NCBI RefSeq assembly: GCF_004916895.1
Contig: NZ_SNTZ01000005.1
Location: 62,001-126,000, forward strand
Direction: 5' to 3'
From: Flagellimonas alvinocaridis
Lineage (GTDB): Bacteria; Bacteroidota; Bacteroidia; Flavobacteriales; Flavobacteriaceae
DNA length: 64,000 bases
The notes under the pieces are model-generated. The model had not been told where the DNA came from, did no database searches, and saw only the letters and a program-made list of their open reading frames with translations. This document shows, piece by piece, positions 6,844-14,307 of the stretch (the first letter of the stretch is position 1; each line of letters opens with the position of its first letter). The translations under genes were made by a program, and so were the position numbers.

Positions 6844-8018
6844 CACGTAAGCAGTTTTTCAAATTTTGAGAATTTGTTTGTTTGTGTGTTCAGAAGGTTG
6901 CTGGCAATTGAAGGCTGCAAAGAGCCATTGTTGAAAGTGTCCATAACGATTCTAGTGAATAATTTACTGTTCTTGGCTAAGCGAAGTAAATAAGTGTCTG
7001 GCCCACCTTTTCTTTCTTTTTGTTTTTCTTTTTTGATCCTCTCCTTCTCTAAAAATTTTTCAAATTCCTTTTGGACATCCAATTTTAACTCTTGATATTC
7101 TGTATTGGAGATTAAATTTAAGTTCAAGGCTCTGACCAAAAGAGCAAAAGAGCTGATACCAAGTTCTTTTGCCTGTTTGAAGACTTTATTTTGAGACTCG
7201 AAAGTATCTTTGCCTAAATGCATGATAATTTCTCTAGGCATTAAAGCACTGGCTGCAACTTGGTTGCAGAATAATTCCACAGGATGGAATTTTGATTTTG
7301 GTTTGTCCGTTAAATCCATATCAGTCTCATTGGATATTCCTGATTTCGCTATCCATATATGTGCTAATTCATGGACTAAGGTAAAAAGCTGAGGAGCCTT
7401 CCAATTATTTTTTGAGTTGACAAAAACAAAAGGAGCAAACTTGTCTGCAATTGCAAATCCTTGTATTAAGTCATTGTTCAGTGTTAATTTTGAATGAAGG
7501 TAACCTGCACGGGAAACAAATATTCCTGCCATTTCTGCTTTCTCAATCCATTCATTTATAGGTGTTTTTTGATAGTTGGCAGGATTGATTTTGAGAGTGT
7601 TCAAGATGTTTTGCGCAATAACTTCAGGGTTATCTTTCATTGTGTATTTGCCTACAAAGGGCAGAACTTCTTCTCCAATTTCCTCATAGAGCTCACTAAT
7701 CCAACTCTGTTTTTCTTGGATATCTCGAATAATGAACAAGGATGCCGTATCCAGTTCTAGGGAATCATTTCTGCGATAATCTTCCAAAGGATGGAAATCT
7801 TTAGGAACTTCTGGTAGGAATAAAAGAGAAAATGGCCTTCTAAAATACTTTGCTAAGATTTTTGCTTGTCTTATGGTAGGGAAATCATTTCCTTTTTCCC
7901 ATGTCAAGTATCTTTCAGGCGATACGGAAGATTTTTTGGCAGCATTTTCCACAGAGATTTTTGCAGACTCTCTAGCCCATACTAAAACATCAGCCGTTAT
8001 AAATGCTTTTTCTACCAT
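6843..8018 (-). CDS. HTH-Xre regulator fused to ImmA/IrrE metallopeptidase (putative antitoxin)
   Basis: The 391-residue protein combines two parts. Residues about 10-65 form an Xre-type helix-turn-helix (ARESAKISVENAAKKSSVSP, then YLTWEKGNDFPTIRQAKILAKYF). Residues about 160-290 form an ImmA/IrrE (COG2856) zinc peptidase with the motif HELAH near residues 216-220. The tail is lysine-rich. Proteins of this type cleave or sense repressors, and when paired with a PIN gene are thought to be antitoxins that also bind their own promoter. The gene precedes and overlaps the PIN gene. The AT-rich coding sequence differs from polA downstream and suggests mobility. Confidence 0.86.
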   Translation of the reverse strand: MVEKAFITADVLVWARESAKISVENAAKKSSVSPERYLTWEKGNDFPTIRQAKILAKYFRRPFSLLFLPEVPKDFHPLEDYRRNDSLELDTASLFIIRDIQEKQSWISELYEEIGEEVLPFVGKYTMKDNPEVIAQNILNTLKINPANYQKTPINEWIEKAEMAGIFVSRAGYLHSKLTLNNDLIQGFAIADKFAPFVFVNSKNNWKAPQLFTLVHELAHIWIAKSGISNETDMDLTDKPKSKFHPVELFCNQVAASALMPREIIMHLGKDTFESQNKVFKQAKELGISSFALLVRALNLNLISNTEYQELKLDVQKEFEKFLEKERIKKEKQKERKGGPDTYLLRLAKNSKLFTRIVMDTFNNGSLQPSIASNLLNTQTNKFSKFEKLLT

Positions 8019-8107
8019 TGCTTATAATTGCAAAATAATAATTTTTGGAGCTGATTGCCATGAGGTTATAAATGACAACTAAGACCCAATATACAAATTA
8101 TTATAAA

Positions 8108-10942
8108 TCAATGCGCCTCCAACCAGTTCTTGCCCACACCCACTTCCACATCCAAGGGCACGGAGAGTTTATAGGCGTTTTCCATTTCGGCCTTAATGAG
8201 TTTTTTCATGTCCTCCAGCTCAGGTTTGTAGCAATCGAAGACCAATTCATCGTGCACCTGCAACAACATCTTGGTCTTGTACTTTCCTTCGGAAAGCTTT
8301 TTGTGGATGTTGATCATGGCAATCTTGATGATGTCCGCCGCACTCCCCTGAATGGGCGCGTTCACGGCGTTTCGCTCCGCAGCGCCACGCACCACCTGGT
8401 TCCCGGCGTTGATGTCCTTTAAATAGCGTCTTCGGCCCAAAATGGTCTGCACATAGCCATGGTCCCGGGCAAAATCTATCTGCTCACTGATGTAGTTGCG
8501 CAGTTTGGGATAGGTCTTGTAATAGGTGTCAATGAGGTCCTTGGCCTCGGTACGGCTCAGGTCCGTTTGGTTGCTCAACCCAAAGGCCGATACCCCATAA
8601 ATGATCCCAAAGTTCACCGTTTTGGCGTTGCTACGCTGTTCGCGGGTCACTTCCCCAATCGGCACATTGAATACCTTGGAGGCCGTGGAAGCGTGGATGT
8701 CCTCTCCGTGTTTAAAAGCGGAGATCATGGTGTCCTCCTCGCTCAGGGCCGCAATGATGCGCAACTCTATCTGCGAGTAATCCGCGGCGAGCAGCACATA
8801 GTTTTCATCCCGTGGGATAAAGGCCTTGCGCACCTGTCTCCCCCGTTCCGTACGGATGGGAATGTTCTGCAGGTTGGGGTTATTGCTGCTCAAACGGCCT
8901 GTGGCGGCCACGGTCTGCATGTAGTCCGTGTGTACCCGGCCCGTTTCTTTCTGTACCTCGTTGGGCAGGGCGTCCACATAGGTGCTCTTGAGTTTGGCCA
9001 GTCCGCGGTAGTCCAACACATTTTGGATGATCTCATGGTCCTTGGCCAGATAGGAGAGCACGTCCTCCGCGGTGGAGTACTGTCCCGTTTTGGTCTTTTT
9101 GGGTTTGTCCACCAGTTTCAGCTTGTCAAAAAGGATGTCGCCCAACTGTTTGGGAGAGGCAATGTTGAACTGCTCCCCGGCCTGCTCGTAGATGTTCTTT
9201 TCCAGTTCTGCAATGTCCGTCTCGAGGGCAGTGGAGAGGTCTTTTAGGTAGTCCTCATCCAGATTGATGCCTTCCCGTTCCATATCGGCCAAGACGCGGA
9301 GCAGGGGCACTTCAATGTCTTCGAACAGTTTGTCCGTATGGGCTTCTTTCAGTTCCGGGGCAAAGTGCAGCCCCAATTGAAAGGTGATGTCGGCATCCTC
9401 CACGGCATATTCCGTTTGTTTTTCCAAAGGCACCTGCCGCATGCTGAGCTGGTTCTTGCCCTTTTTGCCGATGAGCTCGGTAATGGAGACCGGGGTGTAG
9501 TTGAGGTAGGTCTCTGCCAGTACGTCCATGTTGTGGCGCATATCAGGGTTGATGAGGTAGTGGGCCAACATGGTATCGAACAGCTTGCCCTTGACCTCCA
9601 CGCCATAATTCTGCATCACCTTGATGTCGTACTTGAGGTTTTGGCCCACCTTTTCAATCTTTTCCGATTCAAAGAAGGGGCGCAATTTTTCAATGAGGGG
9701 CATGGCATCGTTTTTCCCTTCGGGAAAGGGGACGTAAAATCCCTTGCCGGGCGACCAGCTAAAGGCAATCCCCACCAGTTCGGCCTCCAAGGGGTTGATG
9801 GAGGTGGTCTCCGTATCAAAACAGACGGTGGGCTGTTTCAGGAGCATTTCCAAGAACAGTTCCATGCCCAAACCATGTTGCACGGTCTGATAAAAATGGG
9901 GCACATCGGCAACGGTCTTTCGGCCGCTATGGTCCTTGATGGTGGCCGCAGCCTCGGCGGGGTCGCCCCCAAAAAGGGTGAATTGACCGCTTCCGGCCAC
10001 TTTGGCCTCCTGTTTGGCGGTTTCGGTGCTGGTCACGGGAGCGCTGGGCTCAGCTTCCCCGGAGAATATTTTAATAAACTGTTCCTTCAACCTACGGAAC
10101 TCGAGTTCCTCAAAGATTTCCTGTACTTTTTCGGAATCGGGAGGGCACATCTCGTAATCCTCGGCGTGGAACTGCACATCACAATCAATTTTGATTTCGG
10201 CCAATTGGCGTGACAAACGGCCGAGTTCGGCGTTTTCCTCCACTTTTTCTTTCATTTTGCCCTTGAGCTTGTCCGTGTTGGCCAACAATCCTTCCAAGGA
10301 ATCAAAGTCTTCCAAAAACTTCTTGGCGGTCTTGTCGCCTACACCGGGCAGTCCGGGAATATTGTCACTGGCATCGCCCATCATTCCCAGATAATCGATC
10401 ACCTGTTCCGGACGTTTCACGCCGAAGCGTTTCTGTACTTCGGGAATGCCCCAGATTTCTATGCCGTTACCCATTCGTGCCGGGCGGTACATAAAAATGT
10501 TCTCGCTCACCAATTGCCCAAAATCCTTGTCCGGGGTTACCATAAAGACCTTGTAATTTTCTTTTTCGGCCTGTTTGGCTATCGTCCCGATAAGGTCATC
10601 GGCCTCATATCCTTCCAACTCCACAATCGGAATCTTCATGGCTTTAAGAATATCCTGGATGTAGGGCACCGCAATGCGGATGGCGTCCGGGGTCTCGTCC
10701 CGGTTGGCCTTGTAATCCTCAAAGAGTTCGGTGCGCTCCACACTGCCACCCTTGTCAAAAGCTACGGCCAGATGATCGGGCTGTTCGCGTTTGATCACAT
10801 CAAAAAGGGAGTTCACAAACCCCATGATGGCGGAGGTGTCCATCCCTTTGGAATTGATCCGTGGGTTTTTGATGAGAGCATAATATCCCCTAAAAATTAA
10901 GGCGTAGGCGTCAAGTAGAAAAAGTCGTTTTTGTTCGGACAT
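8108..10942 (-). CDS. polA: DNA polymerase I
   Basis: The 944-residue protein has all three activities of DNA polymerase I, used in Okazaki fragment processing and repair synthesis. The 5'-3' exonuclease occupies about residues 1-290 (LLDAYALIFRGYYA; GDASDNIPGLPGVGDKTA). The 3'-5' proofreading domain follows, with its DxE intact in FDTETTSINPLEAE. The polymerase domain carries motif A DYSQIELRIIAALS, motif B RSNAKTVNFGIIYG and motif C QVHDELVFD. The ATG at 10942 is preferred to a TTG six codons upstream because MSEQKRLFLLDAYALI matches the family start. It is a single gene, with repeat-rich DNA upstream. Confidence 0.97.
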   Translation of the reverse strand: MSEQKRLFLLDAYALIFRGYYALIKNPRINSKGMDTSAIMGFVNSLFDVIKREQPDHLAVAFDKGGSVERTELFEDYKANRDETPDAIRIAVPYIQDILKAMKIPIVELEGYEADDLIGTIAKQAEKENYKVFMVTPDKDFGQLVSENIFMYRPARMGNGIEIWGIPEVQKRFGVKRPEQVIDYLGMMGDASDNIPGLPGVGDKTAKKFLEDFDSLEGLLANTDKLKGKMKEKVEENAELGRLSRQLAEIKIDCDVQFHAEDYEMCPPDSEKVQEIFEELEFRRLKEQFIKIFSGEAEPSAPVTSTETAKQEAKVAGSGQFTLFGGDPAEAAATIKDHSGRKTVADVPHFYQTVQHGLGMELFLEMLLKQPTVCFDTETTSINPLEAELVGIAFSWSPGKGFYVPFPEGKNDAMPLIEKLRPFFESEKIEKVGQNLKYDIKVMQNYGVEVKGKLFDTMLAHYLINPDMRHNMDVLAETYLNYTPVSITELIGKKGKNQLSMRQVPLEKQTEYAVEDADITFQLGLHFAPELKEAHTDKLFEDIEVPLLRVLADMEREGINLDEDYLKDLSTALETDIAELEKNIYEQAGEQFNIASPKQLGDILFDKLKLVDKPKKTKTGQYSTAEDVLSYLAKDHEIIQNVLDYRGLAKLKSTYVDALPNEVQKETGRVHTDYMQTVAATGRLSSNNPNLQNIPIRTERGRQVRKAFIPRDENYVLLAADYSQIELRIIAALSEEDTMISAFKHGEDIHASTASKVFNVPIGEVTREQRSNAKTVNFGIIYGVSAFGLSNQTDLSRTEAKDLIDTYYKTYPKLRNYISEQIDFARDHGYVQTILGRRRYLKDINAGNQVVRGAAERNAVNAPIQGSAADIIKIAMINIHKKLSEGKYKTKMLLQVHDELVFDCYKPELEDMKKLIKAEMENAYKLSVPLDVEVGVGKNWLEAH

Positions 10943-11141
10943 ATTATTTTCAATGGTCAATTAACAATGTTCAGTAAGCAATTATCAATAAGCAATAATG
11001 CAGTGATCAATTAGCAATAAGCAGTTTTTAAAAGTACGAATTGCGGTTTAATAGAAGCAAGAAACTGGAACCAAGAGTCAAGACATCTTGAATCTAAAAG
11101 CGCAGCGGTCTTGTTTCTAAAGCACAGCGGTCTTGTATCTC
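10943..11141. repeat. Short degenerate tandem repeats in the polA-asparaginase gap
   Basis: This noncoding stretch holds two kinds of short repeat. ATCAATAAGCAATAATGCAG (10984-11003) recurs as ATCAATTAGCAATAAGCAG (11006-11024). Further on, a unit with the core CAGCGGTCTTGT appears at 11093-11115 and again at 11116-11137. No gene, clear promoter or terminator is seen. Such word-like spacer repeats are common between genes of related flavobacteria and may reflect slippage rather than function. Confidence 0.6.
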
Positions 11142-12137
11142 CTACGACTTTTGATAAAAACTGCTCACCTGCCTGTTCTCGTGGCCGTTTTCGCTATACT
11201 CGCGATAGGTGAACCCAGGATGTACGCAATAGCCTCCTGTTTCCCCATTCTTGTTGATGGCCAGGAACCCAATTTGGAAATCCTTGCGGCCCTCATTTTT
11301 TTTCATGATGCGTTTTACACCCACCTCGCAAGCTTCTTGGGGGCTCATGCCTTGTCGCATCAATTCCACGATCAAAAAACTGCCCACGGTACGGATCACC
11401 TCTTCGCCAACTCCGGTGGCGGTGGCACCGCCCACTTCATTGTCCACGTACAATCCAGCTCCGATAATGGGGGAGTCGCCCACACGACCAGCGACCTTAT
11501 AGGCCATTCCACTGGTGGTACAGGCCCCGGCAATGTCCCCGTTGGCATCAATGGCCAACATGCCAATAGTATCGTGGTTCTCTATGTTGATGGTAGTCTC
11601 GTACTTTGAAGTCTTGAGCCATTCCTGATATTGTTTTCGGGTACTTTCGGTGAGCAGGTCCTCTTTTTGAAAACCCTGCTCGTAGGCAAACTTTTCGGCA
11701 CCCTTACCCGCTAAAATAATATGGGGGGTTTCTTCCATCACTTTTCGGGCCACGGAAATGGGATGTGCGATGTTCTGAAGGTAGACCACGGAACCGCAAT
11801 TGCCGTCCTTGTCCATGATACAGGCATCCAAGGTTACGTTGCCGTCACGATCAGGGCGCCCCCCTTTTCCAACCGTTTCGTTAGTCACATCGGCTTCTTC
11901 TATCATGACACCCTGTTCCACAGCATCCAAAGCGGAGCCTCCGCTGTTCAATACTTCCCAGGCTTTGGCGGTGGCATTGCCAAAGTTCCAGGTGCATACC
12001 GCAATGGGTTTTACGGCTTGGATGGGAGGAACGGTTTCGGGGGCCTTATTTTCATCTTTGCATGAGGCCAATACGGGAACTGACAGCAATCCTGCAGTGG
12101 TAAGGCTTGAATTTTTAAGGAATTTTCGTCTTTGCAT
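11142..12137 (-). CDS. Glycosylasparaginase (N4-(beta-N-acetylglucosaminyl)-L-asparaginase), exported lipoprotein
   Basis: This Ntn-hydrolase of 331 residues cleaves the GlcNAc-asparagine bond of glycopeptides. The autocatalytic site is HDTIGM, with the nucleophile Thr near residue 190; cleavage before it makes the alpha and beta chains. The C-terminal half has VGDSPIIGAGLYVDN and GATATGVGEEVIRT, both family signatures. The N-terminus has RRKFLK followed by a hydrophobic stretch and the lipobox LASC, so it is likely exported by Tat and lipid-anchored. The related Elizabethkingia enzyme is periplasmic. The gene diverges from cutC with only 38 bases between start codons. Confidence 0.92.
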   Translation of the reverse strand: MQRRKFLKNSSLTTAGLLSVPVLASCKDENKAPETVPPIQAVKPIAVCTWNFGNATAKAWEVLNSGGSALDAVEQGVMIEEADVTNETVGKGGRPDRDGNVTLDACIMDKDGNCGSVVYLQNIAHPISVARKVMEETPHIILAGKGAEKFAYEQGFQKEDLLTESTRKQYQEWLKTSKYETTINIENHDTIGMLAIDANGDIAGACTTSGMAYKVAGRVGDSPIIGAGLYVDNEVGGATATGVGEEVIRTVGSFLIVELMRQGMSPQEACEVGVKRIMKKNEGRKDFQIGFLAINKNGETGGYCVHPGFTYREYSENGHENRQVSSFYQKS

Positions 12138-12175
12138 TGAAGGGTTGTTTATTTTTAGGTTTTAAAGATAGGAAT

Positions 12176-12895
12176 ATGCTTGTAGAAGTTTGTGCCAATT
12201 CGTTGGAATCGGCATTGAATGCCCAAAAAGCGGGGGCGGACCGTATTGAATTATGTTCGGAACTGGGGGTTGGTGGGGTGACCCCATCCCATGGTTTACT
12301 TGAGCTGGTCAAACAAAATCTACAGATACCCATCCATGTGCTCATCCGTCCCCGTAGTGCCCATTTTACCTATTCCGATGCTGAGTTTGAGGTGATGAAA
12401 GCGGATATTGTACAATGCAAAAAAATTGGAGTTCAGGGTATTGTATCCGGGGTGCTTTTGAAAGATGGTACTTTGGATGTGGAACGGACCCGGGAACTGG
12501 TCACCTTGGCTAAACCGCTACATTTTACGTTTCACCGTGCCTTTGAATGGATACCCAATCCGCTTGTGGCTTTGACTGAATTGGAAGCCATGGGCGTGGA
12601 TACCGTTTTGACCTCGGGAGGAGAAACATCGGCCGAAAAAGGTATCAACCATCTTGAAGCATGGCAGCAACAAACTTCGATGACCATCATGGCCGGGGGT
12701 GGTGTGGCACCACAGAATGCCCCAATGTTTAAATCAATAGGTCTGAGCGCGATACATTGTTCGGGAACTTCTTTTGGAAATTCAGCAGATGTTGCTGGGA
12801 AAATCAGTATGAATTCTTCTAAACATTTAGCAGAGGATGAGGTGGCGGTAACAAATGAGGTAGTTGTTCGTCGTATTGTTCAAGCCGTTAAATAA
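12176..12895 (+). CDS. cutC: CutC family protein (copper homeostasis / TIM-barrel)
   Basis: The 239-residue protein shows the CutC pattern: MLVEVCANSLESALNAQKAGADRIELCSEL at the start, GVTPSHGLLE, IHVLIRPR, then FHRAFEW and DTVLTSGG. CutC is a TIM-barrel protein linked to copper tolerance by genetics in E. coli, with a still uncertain biochemical role. The ATG at 12176 is chosen because it gives the conserved N-terminus; a TTG 13 codons upstream lies across the divergent start of the asparaginase gene. A promoter would have to fit in or overlap the 38-base divergent gap. Confidence 0.92.
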   Translation: MLVEVCANSLESALNAQKAGADRIELCSELGVGGVTPSHGLLELVKQNLQIPIHVLIRPRSAHFTYSDAEFEVMKADIVQCKKIGVQGIVSGVLLKDGTLDVERTRELVTLAKPLHFTFHRAFEWIPNPLVALTELEAMGVDTVLTSGGETSAEKGINHLEAWQQQTSMTIMAGGGVAPQNAPMFKSIGLSAIHCSGTSFGNSADVAGKISMNSSKHLAEDEVAVTNEVVVRRIVQAVK

Positions 12896-12928
12896 ATCCA
12901 AAAACCCTATTTTTTAGAAGTTTAGCAA

Positions 12929-12936
12929 TAGTTTTG
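12929..12936 (+). promoter_or_regulatory. -7 element before the metallophosphoesterase gene
   Basis: TAGTTTTG matches the Bacteroidota -7 consensus TAnnTTTG and lies 15 bases before the ATG at 12951. The -33 TTTG box is not clear. The position implies a very short leader of under 10 bases. Confidence 0.4.
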
Positions 12937-12950
12937 CAAAAAGAAATCGC

Positions 12951-14183
12951 ATGTCTCGTCTTATCATCATAGGAATTCTATACGTTGTTTTGGCCATCTA
13001 TGGCTTTCAGGCCTTTAGGACCTTATTTAAAAGTCCTTGGATGCATTGGGCCTACGGAATCCTATTTCTTGGAGCTTTGTTGTTCTTGGCCATTAAGGTG
13101 ATTGCCTATGTGCCGGGTGAAGGATTTAGGGGGACCATAGCTGTAGCTGCTGGTATTTTTATGGCGTTTTTTCTTTTGGGATTGGTACTTGGTTTTTTTC
13201 TGTTGCTTGAGGATGTAGTTCGCCTTGTAGCATTCGGTTATAACAAAATTGTGGGTGGTACTCCGACTGAAACCGGTTATTTTCCATCCAGACGAAAGTT
13301 TCTGAGTGGTTTGGCCCTAGGCTTGGCCGCTATACCTTTTGGTGCCATGCTGTATGGAATGTATAGGGGAAAGTACAACTATCAGGTCCTGAAATATGAA
13401 ATGGAATTTGATGATTTGCCTGAATCCTTTGATGGGTATCAAATCACACAAATATCCGATGTGCACAGCGGTAGTTTTGATGATGCCAAAAAAGTGGCCT
13501 ATGGGATTGACCTGATCAATGAGCAGAAAAGTGATGTTATTTTCTTTACAGGGGATTTGGTGAACGATAAGGCGTCAGAAATGATTCCTTGGAAAGATGT
13601 ATTCTCCCGGTTGGAAGCGAAGGATGGTAAGTTTTCAGTCTTGGGCAACCATGATTATGGCGATTATACTTCTTGGGATTCAGAAGCAGCGAAAGCCCAA
13701 AACTTGGAAGATCTTAAGACTTTCCAAAAGGAAATGGGATTTGACCTTATCTTAAACTCAAATCGATTTTTGGAAAAAAATGGGCAGAAGATTGCCTTAT
13801 TGGGTGTTGAGAACTGGGGCCGTGGTGGATTTAAGAAGGCCGGTGATCTTCAAAAAGCCAAAGAAGGTATTGCTAGTGATGACTTTAAGATATTGTTGAG
13901 CCATGATCCATCGCATTGGGAAGATGTGGCTCTGCAGGATGATTACCATTATCATTTAACGCTAAGTGGGCACACCCATGGGATGCAGTTTGGGGTTGAA
14001 ATTCCCGGTTGGGTAAAGTGGAGCCCTGTTAAATGGAGGTATAAGTATTGGGCGGGACTGTACAAAGAAATGGGGCAGTTCATCAATGTTAACCGTGGTT
14101 TTGGGTTTATTGGCTACCCCGGTAGGTTTGGTATCTGGCCAGAAATTACCGTGATTACCTTGAAGAAAAGGGGTATGGCCTAA
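12951..14183 (+). CDS. Membrane-anchored calcineurin-like metallophosphoesterase
   Basis: The 410-residue protein starts with about three membrane helices, then a short basic segment SRRKFLSGLALGLAAIPFGA that may form a fourth. The catalytic domain (about residues 150-405) has all metallophosphoesterase motifs: ISDVHSG, FTGDLVND, LGNHDYGD, LLSHDPSHW and SGHTHGMQ. It resembles YkuE/YaeI-type enzymes, which hydrolyse UDP-diacylglucosamine or other phosphodiesters at the membrane; the substrate here is not known. The gene is downstream of cutC by 55 bases with its own -7 box. Confidence 0.9.
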   Translation: MSRLIIIGILYVVLAIYGFQAFRTLFKSPWMHWAYGILFLGALLFLAIKVIAYVPGEGFRGTIAVAAGIFMAFFLLGLVLGFFLLLEDVVRLVAFGYNKIVGGTPTETGYFPSRRKFLSGLALGLAAIPFGAMLYGMYRGKYNYQVLKYEMEFDDLPESFDGYQITQISDVHSGSFDDAKKVAYGIDLINEQKSDVIFFTGDLVNDKASEMIPWKDVFSRLEAKDGKFSVLGNHDYGDYTSWDSEAAKAQNLEDLKTFQKEMGFDLILNSNRFLEKNGQKIALLGVENWGRGGFKKAGDLQKAKEGIASDDFKILLSHDPSHWEDVALQDDYHYHLTLSGHTHGMQFGVEIPGWVKWSPVKWRYKYWAGLYKEMGQFINVNRGFGFIGYPGRFGIWPEITVITLKKRGMA

Positions 14184-14217
14184 AACGAGTCCATGTCAGA
14201 AAGGTGATTCTTCAGTA

Positions 14218-14265
14218 TCGCTAGGCTTGTAGACTTTTATACTAGCGAATCAATTTGTATATTTG
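14218..14265 (+). promoter_or_regulatory. Promoter with flanking inverted repeat for the plug-GH16 pair
   Basis: TATATTTG at 14258-14265 is a perfect Bacteroidota -7 element. Immediately upstream an inverted repeat has arms TCGCTAG (14218-14224) and CTAGCGA (14242-14248), separated by 17 bases. The region where the -33 box would lie falls between the arms, so a dimeric regulator could control this promoter. There is no T-run after the repeat, which argues against a terminator. The predicted start is near 14272, 36 bases before the ATG at 14308. Confidence 0.45.
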
Positions 14266-14307
14266 GGATAATGGCCATTGTTTCAGGGCATTAAAAAAAA
14301 TCTCGCT

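Noticed and set aside
6843..6846. GTG at 6846 as the PIN gene start
   Set aside because: The directly following ATG at 6843 is the stronger start and gives the typical one-base overlap.
10943..11141. CRISPR-like array
   Set aside because: Units are directly adjacent, degenerate and only two copies each, without spacers or cas genes.
14218..14248. Inverted repeat as a terminator of the phosphoesterase gene
   Set aside because: There is no T-run and the 17-base loop is long; the position around a -33 region suggests an operator instead.
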